Positions 36,135-45,188 of a stretch of DNA of 64,000 nt are shown here, one piece after another (within the stretch, counting starts at the first letter, position 1; the number at the start of each line of letters is the position of its first letter). The translations under genes and the position numbers were made by a program. The notes beneath the pieces were generated by a model. The model saw only the letters and a program-made list of their open reading frames with translations. It was not told the DNA's origin and did not search any database. Source of the stretch: Caproiciproducens faecalis (lineage in GTDB: Bacteria; Bacillota; Clostridia; Oscillospirales; Acutalibacteraceae); contig NZ_JAGFNZ010000001.1 in assembly GCF_019448085.1 (NCBI RefSeq), positions 434,001 to 498,000 on the forward strand. Reading direction: 5' to 3'.

Positions 36135-36270
36135 CTGTTCTTTCATCCAAAGACAGCAGGCGCATACGCTTAATGGGTTTTCCCCAGCCTGCCGAGGATA
36201 GAGGCCGATACGCATTGTATAATGATGTATTTACGCCCTTTCCGCGGTATTGCGGGAAGGGCTTTTTTAT
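36135..36270 (+). promoter_or_regulatory. L10 leader (rplJ autoregulatory RNA) with terminator
   Basis: Leader of about 175 nt. It contains GCAGGCG... pairing with CAGCCTGCCGAGG as in the L10(L12)4-binding leader family (Rfam L10_leader), followed by a terminator at 36234-36270 (GCCCTTTCCGC / GCGGGAAGGGC plus TTTTTT) before rplJ. Excess L10-L12 complex would bind and promote termination. Confidence 0.75.
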
Positions 36271-36310
36271 TACTTTCGCGCCGCATTTCAACTGACGGAG
36301 GTGAATACAT

Positions 36311-36847
36311 TTGCCAAGTGAGAAGATTTTAGAGCAAAAGAAGCAGGCGGTTGCCGCTTTAACCGAGAGTCTGAAGGGTGCCTGCACCGGTGTCATCGTT
36401 GACTATAAGGGCATTACGGTTGCTCAGGACACAAAGCTCCGTAAAGAGCTGCGTGAAGCCGGCAGTGATTACATGGTTGTTAAGAACACTCTGCTGCGTC
36501 TTGCATTGAAGGACGCCGGAATCGATGGTCTGGACCATGTTCTTGAGGGTACAACCGCACTTGCAATCAGCAAGGACGATTACGTTTCCAGCGCAAAGAT
36601 CCTGGCTAAATTTGCTGAAACCAGCAAAACTTTTGAGCTCAAAGCCGGATTTGTCGACGGCGGTGTCATTGATGCCGACGGAGTCAAAGAATTGGCGGCC
36701 CTGCCTTCCAAAGAGGTTTTGGTTGCAAAGGCTCTGGGTGGCTTGAACGCTCCTATTACGGGCTTCGTTACTGTGCTTAACGGCACACTGAAGGGCTTGG
36801 TGGTCGCTTTGAACGCAATCGCGGAGAAGCAGGCTGCTAACGCATAA
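36311..36847 (+). CDS. rplJ: 50S ribosomal protein L10
   Basis: 178 residues, base of the L7/L12 stalk. Begins PSEKILEQKKQAVAALTESL and has the VKNTLLRLAL segment. Starts with TTG (36311), supported by GGAGG ten bases upstream and the family N-terminus; the weak start may matter for autoregulation by L10-L12. Followed by rplL after 33 bp. Confidence 0.96.
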   Translation: MPSEKILEQKKQAVAALTESLKGACTGVIVDYKGITVAQDTKLRKELREAGSDYMVVKNTLLRLALKDAGIDGLDHVLEGTTALAISKDDYVSSAKILAKFAETSKTFELKAGFVDGGVIDADGVKELAALPSKEVLVAKALGGLNAPITGFVTVLNGTLKGLVVALNAIAEKQAANA

Positions 36848-36880
36848 GTTTAATAATTAAAATTTTGGAGGTAATTAACA

Positions 36881-37255
36881 ATGTCTGATAAAGTTGTAAA
36901 ATTAATTGAAGATGTAAAATCCCTTACTGTTCTTGAGCTTTCCGAGCTCGTAAAGGCTCTGGAAGAGGAGTTCGGCGTTTCCGCTGCTGCTCCGGTTGCT
37001 GTTGCTGCTGCTGCTGCTCCGGCTGCTGCTGCTGCTGAAGAGAAGACCGAGTTCGACGTTATCCTTAAGAACTGCGGCGCAAACAAGATCCAGGTCATCA
37101 AAGTTGTCCGTGAGATCACAGGTCTTGGCCTGAAGGAAGCAAAAGAAGTCGTTGACAACGCACCGAAGGCTGTCAAAGAAGGCGCTTCCAAGGACGACGC
37201 AGAAGCCATCAAAGCAAAGCTTGTTGAGGCTGGCGCAGAAGTCGAAGTTAAATAA
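36881..37255 (+). CDS. rplL: 50S ribosomal protein L7/L12
   Basis: 124 residues. N-terminal dimer helix ([20 protein letters not shown]), Ala-rich hinge (about 38-55) and C-terminal domain with [20 protein letters not shown], the factor-binding surface. TTTTGGAGG precedes the ATG; strong terminator follows. Confidence 0.98.
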   Translation: MSDKVVKLIEDVKSLTVLELSELVKALEEEFGVSAAAPVAVAAAAAPAAAAAEEKTEFDVILKNCGANKIQVIKVVREITGLGLKEAKEVVDNAPKAVKEGASKDDAEAIKAKLVEAGAEVEVK

Positions 37256-37270
37256 TTTCACTTCCAATAC

Positions 37271-37304
37271 AAAAAGCCCTGCTGTTTAAAACAGCAGGGC
37301 TTTT
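37271..37304 (+). terminator. rplJ-rplL terminator
   Basis: AAAAAGCCCTGCTGT / ACAGCAGGGCTTTT with a short loop; usable on both strands. Confidence 0.9.
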
Positions 37305-37340
37305 CCTATATCCGGGTGCTTTGAAGAAAAGCCTGTCCCC

Positions 37341-37370
37341 AAAAAATCCCCCGGCACTGCCGGGGGATTT
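37341..37370 (-). terminator. terminator of the D,D-carboxypeptidase gene
   Basis: TCCCCCGGCA / TGCCGGGGGA hairpin; on the minus strand it is followed by TTTTTT (plus-strand AAAAAA at 37341-37346). Confidence 0.85.
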
Positions 37371-37385
37371 CGCTTTGTTATTGGT

Positions 37386-38738
37386 TTACATTTTTCTGTA
37401 TTTCTTTACTCTGCGCAGATTCTTTCTTTTACGGTTGTAGATCAGTGCGAGGATGATGTAGATAACCACCAGCAGAACGATGATCGCCGCAATAGCGATA
37501 AACCATGGGGAAGTAAAGATTGCCTTAACGGTATTGGCGGAATGCAGCAGTTCACTGCGCTCGATGCTTTCCGCCGCCACCAGATTGACGGTTGTCAGCT
37601 GCTGGTTGGCGTAGCTGAGGGTTGCCGTTCCAATGACCTGCCCCTTTTTGACCGGAGCCGTGACGGAATCCGGAATGTTTTTGGTAACGATGACACTGCT
37701 TGCTGAAACATTCATAGGAAGCATTGCCGAGTAATCCTTTTCGGCGACCAGAAGCAGCCGGTCTTTGTTCCAGGCATCTTTCAGTTTGACTTCGCCGATG
37801 GATTCTTCACTGTTCAGTATGTTTTTCAGTTCCAGATTTTTAAACGCCCACTGGTACAGTTTTTTGGTATCCACCAACTCACCGCGTGTCTTGATCTGGT
37901 TGCCGCTCGCGTCTACGGACGGCGCGCCGAGCGCCACACACAGATAACTGTAGCCCTCCGCGGTGGCGGAAGAAACCAGACAGTAGCCGGATTCATCGGT
38001 ATGTCCCGTTTTAATTCCGCGCGCATACTGGTAATAATACTGGCTGCCGGTATTTTTATCAATCAGCAAGTTGGTGGTGGAAAGGTTGCGGAGCATTCCC
38101 GCCTCGGGACCACCCACCGGTTTATAGGAAGTGCGCGCCTGCGAAGTGATCTCCGTGAAGTGCGGTAAAGTCATCGCGTATTTTGTTATCAGGTACAGGT
38201 CGTGGGCGGTTGTGTAATGGTTCTCGTCGTGAAGGCCGTGCGGGTTGGAAAAGTGGGTGCCGGTACAGCCCAGCTCTTTTGCCTTTGCGTTCATCATATC
38301 GACAAAGGCGTCGACATTGCCTTTCCCCACATAATCGGCCAGGAACAGCGCCGCGTCGTTACCGCTCGGTACCAGCATACAGTTCATCAGCTGCAGGGCG
38401 GTCAGCTCGTCGCCGATTTTGATGTTGGACATGGAACTTCCCGTTCCAAGAAGTGTGTCCATTAACTCTTTGGTAATCGTTATTTTCGTGCCTTCCAGAT
38501 CCTTAATATGCTCACTGGCTACAATAAATGTCATAATTTTCGTAGTGGAAGCAGGTTCCCGCCGGGCGTCCGCGTTTTTCTGATAGACGACGGTGTCCGT
38601 GTCCAGGTTCACCAGTTCTATGGCGGCACAGCTCGGGTCAAAATCAATGTTAAACGTGGCCGCGTTTGCCTTAACGGGCGAAAATACGACCAGTACGATC
38701 AAGACGGCAACAGACAGGAATTGGCGCATTTTTTTCAT
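37386..38738 (-). CDS. dacF: D-alanyl-D-alanine carboxypeptidase (DacF/PBP5-like)
   Basis: Low-molecular-weight penicillin-binding protein trimming peptidoglycan pentapeptides. 450 residues: signal peptide (about 1-25, ending ANA), peptidase S11 domain with ASTTKIM (SxxK serine), PSGNDAALFLADY (SxN) and KTGHTDESGYC (KTG), a PBP5-type C-terminal beta domain, then a C-terminal membrane helix (about 405-430) and a basic tail. The transmembrane anchor at the C-terminus instead of an amphipathic helix is notable. Name dacF is by family resemblance; it could be dacA or dacB type. Confidence 0.88.
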   Translation of the reverse strand: MKKMRQFLSVAVLIVLVVFSPVKANAATFNIDFDPSCAAIELVNLDTDTVVYQKNADARREPASTTKIMTFIVASEHIKDLEGTKITITKELMDTLLGTGSSMSNIKIGDELTALQLMNCMLVPSGNDAALFLADYVGKGNVDAFVDMMNAKAKELGCTGTHFSNPHGLHDENHYTTAHDLYLITKYAMTLPHFTEITSQARTSYKPVGGPEAGMLRNLSTTNLLIDKNTGSQYYYQYARGIKTGHTDESGYCLVSSATAEGYSYLCVALGAPSVDASGNQIKTRGELVDTKKLYQWAFKNLELKNILNSEESIGEVKLKDAWNKDRLLLVAEKDYSAMLPMNVSASSVIVTKNIPDSVTAPVKKGQVIGTATLSYANQQLTTVNLVAAESIERSELLHSANTVKAIFTSPWFIAIAAIIVLLVVIYIILALIYNRKRKNLRRVKKYRKM

Positions 38739-38892
38739 GGAACTTTTTCCTCCGATGTGATATTATATGTGTAAAGTCAAATATTTTATCAGGTTCGAAC
38801 AGACCTGTAAATTAGTATAACAGCATTTCTGCAAAAGATAAAGGGCAGTTTGGAAATGTAATTAAATTGTAAGATTTTATGGAGGAATTACA

Positions 38893-39582
38893 GTGATTTA
38901 CATAACGGGGGATACTCACGGCGAAATGTGTCGTTTTGACTCGGGTCAGGCGAAAAAGCTGAAAAAGGGGGACACGCTGATTGTATGCGGGGATTTCGGC
39001 TTTCTCTGGGACGGCGGCCCGAAAGAGGAAAAGAACCTGAAAAGGCTCGGCAAGAAGAAATATAACATTCTTTTCCTTGACGGAACCCATGAAAACTTTG
39101 ACCTGCTCGAACAGTATCCCGTATCCGAATGGAACGGCGGAAAGGTACAGAACATCAGTGGCAATCTGTATCACCTGATGCGCGGTCAGGTCTATACCAT
39201 AGAAGAGAAGAAACTGTTTGTATTCGGCGGCGGCGAAAGTACGGAAAAACAGATGCGTATTGCCGTCGGAAAATGGTGGGAGCGTGAAATGCCGGGTATG
39301 GAGGAAATGGGAGAGGGCGTCAGAAACCTTTCCGCGGTCGATATGACGGTGGACTACATCCTGACTCACGAACCCGCTCCAAGGGTAATGTCCAACACAG
39401 TAAACCCGAAAGAAACCACGAGTCAGCTGGAGGCGTATTTTGAACAGCTGGCAAAACAGGTAAAATTCGATAAATGGTTTTTCGGTTCGATCCATGTTGA
39501 CCGAAAAATTACCGCTAAAAATTACGCGGTGTTCAACGATATCATCCCCGTGGAACCGCCGCAGTATAAAAGATTTCGATAA
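38893..39582 (+). CDS. metallophosphoesterase
   Basis: Calcineurin-like phosphoesterase, 229 residues. Metal-binding motifs in family order: YITGDTHGEM, VCGDFGFLWDG, LDGTHENF and a late LTHEPAP and SIHVD. The start is GTG (38893) with GGAGG eight bases upstream. The substrate is unknown; similar small clostridial phosphoesterases are uncharacterised. Single gene. Confidence 0.85.
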   Translation: MIYITGDTHGEMCRFDSGQAKKLKKGDTLIVCGDFGFLWDGGPKEEKNLKRLGKKKYNILFLDGTHENFDLLEQYPVSEWNGGKVQNISGNLYHLMRGQVYTIEEKKLFVFGGGESTEKQMRIAVGKWWEREMPGMEEMGEGVRNLSAVDMTVDYILTHEPAPRVMSNTVNPKETTSQLEAYFEQLAKQVKFDKWFFGSIHVDRKITAKNYAVFNDIIPVEPPQYKRFR

Positions 39583-39590
39583 ATTACATA

Positions 39591-39627
39591 ACCGGCCCCG
39601 TATCCAGTTGGATACGGGGCCGGTTTT
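39591..39627. terminator. bidirectional terminator between metallophosphoesterase and recG
   Basis: ACCGGCCCCGTATCC / GGATACGGGGCCGGT with a short AGTT loop, followed by TTTTT. Confidence 0.9.
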
Positions 39628-39659
39628 TCAGCAGGGGGGGCAATAGTGCTTTCCCTTGC

Positions 39660-41687
39660 TCAATCCGTCATATTTTCAAACAGCTGCTTTACTTCCGCGC
39701 GCAGTCCGCGGTGCTGCGGGAGCTCCAGGTCGGCGTCTTCGTTCAGAATGCCCTGCGCAACGGACTGGGCTTCTTTCAGCAGATCCATGTCGTGGATCAT
39801 ATCGGCAATTTTCAGATCGGGCAGTCCGTGCTGCCTGTGCCCGAAGAAATCACCGGGGCCGCGCAGCTTCAGATCCTGTTCCGCAATTTGAAATCCGTCG
39901 TTTGTAGCACACATGGTTTTCAGGCGGGTCACGGTTTCCTCGTTCTGCGCGTCCGAGATCAGAATACAGGTGGACTTGTACTGGCCGCGCCCCACGCGTC
40001 CGCGCAGCTGGTGGAGCTGGGAAAGGCCGTACCGCTCCGCGTTTTCAATCAGCATCACGACCGCGTTAGGCACATCCACGCCGACCTCCACAACGGTCGT
40101 GGAAATCAGAACCGCGATTTTTCCCTGTGAAAAATCCGCCATAACGGCTTCTTTTTCCTTCGGTTTCATTTTTCCGTGAAGCACGCCGATGGGATAGCCG
40201 CGAAGCCACTCGTTCCGCACCTTTTCCGCATATTCGTTTACACTCGCCATATCGTTCTGGCCTTCGTCGATCATCGGACAGATGATATAGCACTGTCTGC
40301 CTTCGTCAATATGTTTTTGGATAAAGCGGAAGGCTCTGAGCCGTTTGTCGCTGGTTACCGCATAAGTATCGATTTTCTGTCTGCCGGGCGGCAGTTCGTC
40401 CAAAATGGAAATATCCAGATCACCGTAAATCATCAGCGCAAGTGTGCGGGGAATAGGAGTCGCGCTCATGACCAGCATATGAGGATGGTCGCCCTTGGAG
40501 GCCAGCGCGGCGCGCTGAGCCACACCGAAGCGGTGCTGCTCGTCCGTAATCACCAGACCCAGCCGCTGAAACGCAACGCCTTCGGAAAGAAGGGCGTGCG
40601 TGCCGATAACCAGCTGGATTTCTCCGGTGAGAAGCCCCTGCAATACTTCCCGCTTTTTTGCGGCCGGCATGGAGCCGGTCAGAAGTGCCACGCGCATGTC
40701 CCGCAGCAGGGCGGACAAAGAAGCAAAGTGCTGTTGCGCCAATATTTCCGTGGGTGCCATCAGTGCCGCCTGCATCCCGTCCGCAACGGCGCAGAAGCAA
40801 AGTGCCGCCGCAACCGCTGTTTTTCCGGAGCCTACGTCACCCTGAATCAGGCGGTTCATCGGGAATCCGCTCTTCATATCCGCCACGGCTTCATTTACAG
40901 CCCTTCTCTGGGCCTGTGTGGGCTCAAATGGCAGTAATCCGTAAAATACCTCGGAACGGTCATGCTCAAGGCTCAGAGGGCTCACAACGCGACTGCGGCC
41001 CTTCAGACGGAGAAGCCCCAGCTGCAGAATCAGCAGTTCTTCAAAAATTAGGCGCTTGCGGGCAGTTTCCACGGCCGCCATGTCCTGCGGCAGGTGAATA
41101 TTTTCCAATGCATCCCGCAGTGGGCAAAGACCGTACTTTTCCCGGATTTTTTCCGGAATAGGGTCGCGTATTCTGTCCGGCAGCAGGTCAAAAGCGCTTC
41201 TGACCGCGTTTTCGATCATACGGCTGGTTAGTCCCTGTGTCTGCCGGTATATCGGGCGGACGGGTGGACAGACCTCCGCGCGGACAAATTCCGGCGTCGT
41301 CATTTCCCGTTTCAGAAAATTGGCGGTTACTTTTCCGTAAAACACATATTCCTCATCTGCTTTGAGCATGGACGGGATGTAGGGATTGTTGAAATAGGTA
41401 AGCTCCATATCACTTTCGCCGTCGGTGACCTTTACCTTGCAGATCATCATTCCGGCGCGGATTCTTGTTTCGGTCGGCCGTTCCAGAACGGTTGCGCGGA
41501 TTGCGCAGGGTTCGTTCAGCGGCGCCAGGCGAATCGGGTAGGGGCTGCTCAGATCTTCATACGCGCGGGGGTACAGGCGCAGTAAAGCGCCGACGGTCGG
41601 CGCGCCAAGCTTTGCAAACAGCTTGGCGCGCTTTTCGCCGACGCCTTTCAGGTCGCGGATATTCCGTTCAAATAAAGAACGCATCAT
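39660..41687 (-). CDS. recG: ATP-dependent DNA helicase RecG
   Basis: Branched-DNA translocase for replication-fork and recombination repair, 675 residues. N-terminal wedge/OB domain; helicase motifs RLIQGDVGSGKTAVAAALCF (Walker A), ITDEQHRFG (DEQH box), MSATPIPRTLAL and the C-terminal RGRVGRGQYKSTCILI. Two adjacent ATGs (41687, 41684); the first lies 5 bases after the fakA stop, so translation is coupled to fakA. Confidence 0.97.
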   Translation of the reverse strand: MMRSLFERNIRDLKGVGEKRAKLFAKLGAPTVGALLRLYPRAYEDLSSPYPIRLAPLNEPCAIRATVLERPTETRIRAGMMICKVKVTDGESDMELTYFNNPYIPSMLKADEEYVFYGKVTANFLKREMTTPEFVRAEVCPPVRPIYRQTQGLTSRMIENAVRSAFDLLPDRIRDPIPEKIREKYGLCPLRDALENIHLPQDMAAVETARKRLIFEELLILQLGLLRLKGRSRVVSPLSLEHDRSEVFYGLLPFEPTQAQRRAVNEAVADMKSGFPMNRLIQGDVGSGKTAVAAALCFCAVADGMQAALMAPTEILAQQHFASLSALLRDMRVALLTGSMPAAKKREVLQGLLTGEIQLVIGTHALLSEGVAFQRLGLVITDEQHRFGVAQRAALASKGDHPHMLVMSATPIPRTLALMIYGDLDISILDELPPGRQKIDTYAVTSDKRLRAFRFIQKHIDEGRQCYIICPMIDEGQNDMASVNEYAEKVRNEWLRGYPIGVLHGKMKPKEKEAVMADFSQGKIAVLISTTVVEVGVDVPNAVVMLIENAERYGLSQLHQLRGRVGRGQYKSTCILISDAQNEETVTRLKTMCATNDGFQIAEQDLKLRGPGDFFGHRQHGLPDLKIADMIHDMDLLKEAQSVAQGILNEDADLELPQHRGLRAEVKQLFENMTD

Positions 41688-41691
41688 CGCA

Positions 41692-43356
41692 TCATTCTAT
41701 AGAAACAATAAAGTAATACACCGGCTGACCGCCGTTGACAAGCGTAACCTCGGTTTCGTTGCCGACCTTGGCTTTAATCCGGTTGTAAGCTTCGTTTGCC
41801 TGTTCTTCCGTGACGTCCGCTCCGTAGATGATGGTAATAAACGAAGTGCTGCGGGTTACCATGGAGCGAGTCAGTTTGCTGCAGGTATGGACAATGTCCT
41901 TTTCAATCAGTTCCAGCTTGCCGTTGTTCAGGCCAAGAATGTCGCCCGCTTTGATTTTGTGTCCGCCAAACTCGGAATCGCGCGCGGCAAACGTAACGGA
42001 AGCGGTCGCTACGCTGGAAGCGGCCTCCATCATACCGACCGTGTTTACTTCTGTAGTGGCGTCGGGGTCGTAGGCAAGCATGGCGGAAAGCCCCTGCGGG
42101 ATAGTGCGGGTGGGCAGAACAATCACCTTGCGGTCGTTCACAAGAGAAATGGTCTGCTCGGCCGCCATAATAATGTTTTTGTTGTTCGGCAGTACCAGCA
42201 CAGTTTTTGCCGGGGTCGCCAAAATAGCGGCCAGCAGGTCGTTTGTGCTGGGATTCATGGTCTGCCCGCCGCTGACAACGTGGGCACAGCCCAGGTCGGT
42301 GAAAAGGGTTTTCAGTCCTTCACCGGCGGCAACGGCAATAAATCCAATATCATTCACAGGTTCCGCGGGTTCCAGGGAAACCGCAGCCTTTGCTTTGGCC
42401 TCTTCGTTTGCCTCAGCGGCCTTCCTGTGCTGTTCCTTCATGTTTTCTATTTTCACGGTAAGAAGCTGGCCGAAAACCAGAGCCGACTGCAGCGCGCTGC
42501 CCGGTTCTTCCGTATGCACGTGTACCTTGATGATGTCGTCGTCATCCACCAGTACCACGCAGTCGCCGATGCTTTCCAGATAGCTGCGGAGATCCTGCGG
42601 ATCTTTCTTGCACTCGGGGTCGCGTCCCACGATAAATTCGGTGCAATAGGTAAAGTTAATCTCCTGATCGAATTCCGCGGCGGCATTTCTGAAAAAGTCG
42701 GTTTCAGCCGATTGCTCTTCCGGGGAATCCGCTTCGTTTGTAATCATAGTACCGTCTTTAAATACGCTCAGCATACCGTCAAGGATATGGCAGAGCCCCT
42801 TTCCGCCGGCGTCAACGACACCTGCTTTTTTCAGTACGGGCAGCAGTTCCGGTGTTTTTTCCAGTGCTTCGGCAGCGCCCTTGCAGATTGCGCTCCACAC
42901 ATAGACAGCATCGTCGTCAATGGCGGCTGCAGCCTTGCCTTTTTCACTGGCAACACGGGAAACGGTCAGGATGGTGCCTTCCGTCGGTTTCATAACAGCC
43001 TTGTAGGCCGCTTCCACGCCAACGCCCAGCGCATTGGCAAGATCGGCTCCGCCGACTTCTTCCATTCCTTCAATGCCCTTGGAAAATCCGCGGAACAGAA
43101 TGGACAGGATCACGCCGGAGTTGCCTCTGGCGCCGTGCAGCATGGCGGACGCCGCGGCGCGCGCGACTTCGCCCGCGCTGTTGCTGGTGTTATTTTCCAA
43201 ATCGCGGGAAGCGGAACTCATCGTCATAGACATATTGGTTCCCGTATCTCCGTCGGGAACAGGAAAAATGTTCAGTTCATCGACCGATGTTTTATGCTTT
43301 AAAATATTATTAGCGCCTGATATTATAGCGTTTCTCAGGTCAGTTCCATTTATCAC
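41692..43356 (-). CDS. fakA: DAK2-domain fatty acid kinase-like protein (YloV/FakA)
   Basis: 554 residues. N-terminal DhaL/DAK2 ATP-binding domain with VPDGDTGTNMSMTM and ARGNSGVILSILFRGF, a middle domain and a C-terminal DUF1949/EDD-like region. In other Firmicutes FakA phosphorylates fatty acids bound to FakB. The start is GTG (43356) with GGGAG upstream. The Asp23-like yloU gene usually found before it is missing; spoVS is upstream instead, separated by a terminator. Followed immediately by recG, the common order in Firmicutes. Confidence 0.92.
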   Translation of the reverse strand: MINGTDLRNAIISGANNILKHKTSVDELNIFPVPDGDTGTNMSMTMSSASRDLENNTSNSAGEVARAAASAMLHGARGNSGVILSILFRGFSKGIEGMEEVGGADLANALGVGVEAAYKAVMKPTEGTILTVSRVASEKGKAAAAIDDDAVYVWSAICKGAAEALEKTPELLPVLKKAGVVDAGGKGLCHILDGMLSVFKDGTMITNEADSPEEQSAETDFFRNAAAEFDQEINFTYCTEFIVGRDPECKKDPQDLRSYLESIGDCVVLVDDDDIIKVHVHTEEPGSALQSALVFGQLLTVKIENMKEQHRKAAEANEEAKAKAAVSLEPAEPVNDIGFIAVAAGEGLKTLFTDLGCAHVVSGGQTMNPSTNDLLAAILATPAKTVLVLPNNKNIIMAAEQTISLVNDRKVIVLPTRTIPQGLSAMLAYDPDATTEVNTVGMMEAASSVATASVTFAARDSEFGGHKIKAGDILGLNNGKLELIEKDIVHTCSKLTRSMVTRSTSFITIIYGADVTEEQANEAYNRIKAKVGNETEVTLVNGGQPVYYFIVSIE

Positions 43357-43490
43357 TATTCAGCACTCCCTAAAATTCACTTGTTGCATTACCTTAATTT
43401 TCATCTTAATATTATATCATAGTGCACTGATAGATTCAATCTTAAATTATTTAGCCCAAAATTGCGGAACACATCCTCCGATTTTTTATC

Positions 43491-43525
43491 AATAAAAAAT
43501 ATCCTCACACGATGTGAGGATATAG
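43491..43525 (-). terminator. spoVS terminator
   Basis: ATATCCTCACA / TGTGAGGATAT with a short loop; on the minus strand followed by TTTTTTATTG. Confidence 0.85.
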
Positions 43526-43538
43526 ATATGGGCTGAAG

Positions 43539-43799
43539 CTATCTGGGTTCAACAATTAACTTGATCGCCGTGCGTTCCTCGTTGTCAATCACTACACTGG
43601 CAAAGGCCGGGATGCAGACAACGTCGATTCCGGAAGGGGCAAGGTATCCGCGTGCGATCGCAATGGCCTTTATAGCCTGATTGGCGGCGCCTGCGCCGAC
43701 AGCCTGCAACTCGACGGACCCTGTTTCGCGAATCACTCCTGCGACTGCGCCCGCAACGGAATTTGGCGCTGACTTTGACGATACTTTCAATATTTCCAT
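43539..43799 (-). CDS. spoVS: stage V sporulation protein S
   Basis: 86 residues, matching SpoVS throughout (MEILKVSSKSAPNSVAGAVA, QAVGAGAANQAIKAIAIARG, FASVVIDNEERTAIKLIVEP). Alba-like fold; needed for spore coat and septation events in Bacillus. In B. subtilis the order is rny-ymdB-spoVS; here ymdB is directly upstream and rny is 3 kb away. Confidence 0.96.
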   Translation of the reverse strand: MEILKVSSKSAPNSVAGAVAGVIRETGSVELQAVGAGAANQAIKAIAIARGYLAPSGIDVVCIPAFASVVIDNEERTAIKLIVEPR

Positions 43800-43925
43800 A
43801 GGCCATCCTCCAGACTATGCAAAATGATAGTATCATCATAAATCGAAATACAAAGTTTTGCAAGTAGTATTTACCAAAAAGTTGTAAATTATGAAAAAAA
43901 AACTGTAAAAACCAACAAATTAAAA

Positions 43926-44690
43926 TTATTGAATCTGAATTCGCTCCACAGAGACGGTTTTTCCGGTTTTTTCATCAATCTGGAACAAAGTGCATTCCAT
44001 CTTACAGTCGCCTTCAGCCAGCGCAAATCGGACCGGCATTTTGGTTCTCATTTTCTCGATAACCAGTTCCGGTTTTACCCCCAGTACGGATTGGATAGGG
44101 CCTGTCATACCCAGGTCGGAAATATAGCCGGTTCCCTGCGGAAGCACGCATTCATCCGCCGTCTGAACATGGGTGTGCGTACCGAAGACCGCTGAGACGC
44201 GCCCGTCCAGGTAGTAACCGAAAGAACGCTTTTCTCCGGTTGCCTCCGCGTGAAAATCAATCAGCGTGATTTTGGGCATCTCCTTGAGCAGACGGTCAGC
44301 CATGTCGAACGGAGAGTCCAGACTCTCCATGTAGATGGTGCCCATCAGGTTGATAACTCCGACCTGTATTCTGCCCATATCCACAATACACGAGCCTTTC
44401 CCGGGAACCGATGCCGGAAAATTCGCGGGGCGAAGCAGATATTCACAGGAATCGTACAGCTCGTAGCTTTCCTTTCTGCGGAAGCTGTGGTTGCCGGAGG
44501 TAATCACATCCACGCCGCTGTCAAATAAAAATTGGACGGAGACAGGGGTAAGTCCATTGCCGTCGGCAGAGTTCTCACCGTTTGCAATGACCAAATCGAT
44601 GCCTTTCATCTTTTTGAATTGGGGAAGATGCACGCGCAGAAAACGGCAGCCGATACTGCCCACGACATCGCCAATCGCAAGTATATTCAT
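43926..44690 (-). CDS. ymdB: TIGR00282-family metallophosphoesterase YmdB
   Basis: 254 residues. Phosphodiesterase motifs IGDVVGSIGCRFLR, VIANGENSADGNGLTP, ITSGNHSFRR, IDFHAEATGEKRS and VFGTHTHVQTAD. YmdB affects biofilm and cAMP-type signalling in B. subtilis and interacts genetically with RNase Y. A 126-bp gap separates it from spoVS. Confidence 0.95.
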   Translation of the reverse strand: MNILAIGDVVGSIGCRFLRVHLPQFKKMKGIDLVIANGENSADGNGLTPVSVQFLFDSGVDVITSGNHSFRRKESYELYDSCEYLLRPANFPASVPGKGSCIVDMGRIQVGVINLMGTIYMESLDSPFDMADRLLKEMPKITLIDFHAEATGEKRSFGYYLDGRVSAVFGTHTHVQTADECVLPQGTGYISDLGMTGPIQSVLGVKPELVIEKMRTKMPVRFALAEGDCKMECTLFQIDEKTGKTVSVERIQIQ

Positions 44691-44918
44691 TCTGAAAGCC
44701 TACCTTCTATGTGGACGCCCCCAGAATTTCTGCGGGCTAAACCGTATTAAAATTATTGTAGCAGTTTATTTTTAGCAAGTAAATCCCAAATTAAAGATGA
44801 TTCTGCCCAATATCTTTATTAATCTGGAAATCATTTGTAAATCCTTACAAGAAATTTGTGCGGAAGAATCCGGTTTTACAGCAATTACGCCGAATATAAA
44901 CAAATTGTTAACAAAGGG

Positions 44919-44946
44919 TTGACTTTATCTGTTTTCAGAGTATGAT
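44919..44946 (+). promoter_or_regulatory. promoter of glnK-amt
   Basis: TTGACT (44919-44924), 16-base spacer, TATGAT (44941-44946). Gives a leader of about 235 nt that includes two terminators. The 44691-44918 stretch before it shows no gene. Confidence 0.65.
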
Positions 44947-45028
44947 AGGTTACAATTATTACAATAACTCAATAAGCAATTTTATTTTTTTAAATTGGTT
45001 CACTCTCCAATTTTTGCGGAGTATTATT

Positions 45029-45158
45029 TAATAATGGCAAAGGCGCCGGTATTCGTTTGGAACGGATACGGCGCCTTTTTTTGATCCCTTGGGTGGTAAA
45101 CTGATCCCCTTAATACGGCAATGGTGCCGGTCTCGAGTAACTCGAGACCGGCATTTTT
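45029..45158 (+). promoter_or_regulatory. leader with two tandem terminator modules before glnK
   Basis: Two terminators: 45041-45082 (AGGCGCC...GGCGCCT then seven T) and 45125-45158 (TGCCGGTCTCGAG / CTCGAGACCGGCA then TTTTT). Each begins with the same box, TAATAxxGGCAAxGGyGCCG, at 45029-45050 and 45111-45131. The duplicated design suggests antitermination control of nitrogen genes; ANTAR-type regulators are known to act this way, but no regulator is visible here. A further possible hairpin (AAATTGG / CCAATTT) lies at about 44993-45014. Confidence 0.65.
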
Positions 45159-45188
45159 GATTTTATTCTTTAGAAAGGGATGGCTGCA

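Noticed and set aside
36990-37045. GCT-rich repeat in rplL
   Set aside because: It encodes the normal Ala-rich hinge of L7/L12.
41623-43302. Long plus-strand frame antisense to fakA
   Set aside because: fakA is clearly the coding strand (DAK2 motifs, ribosome site, coupling to recG).
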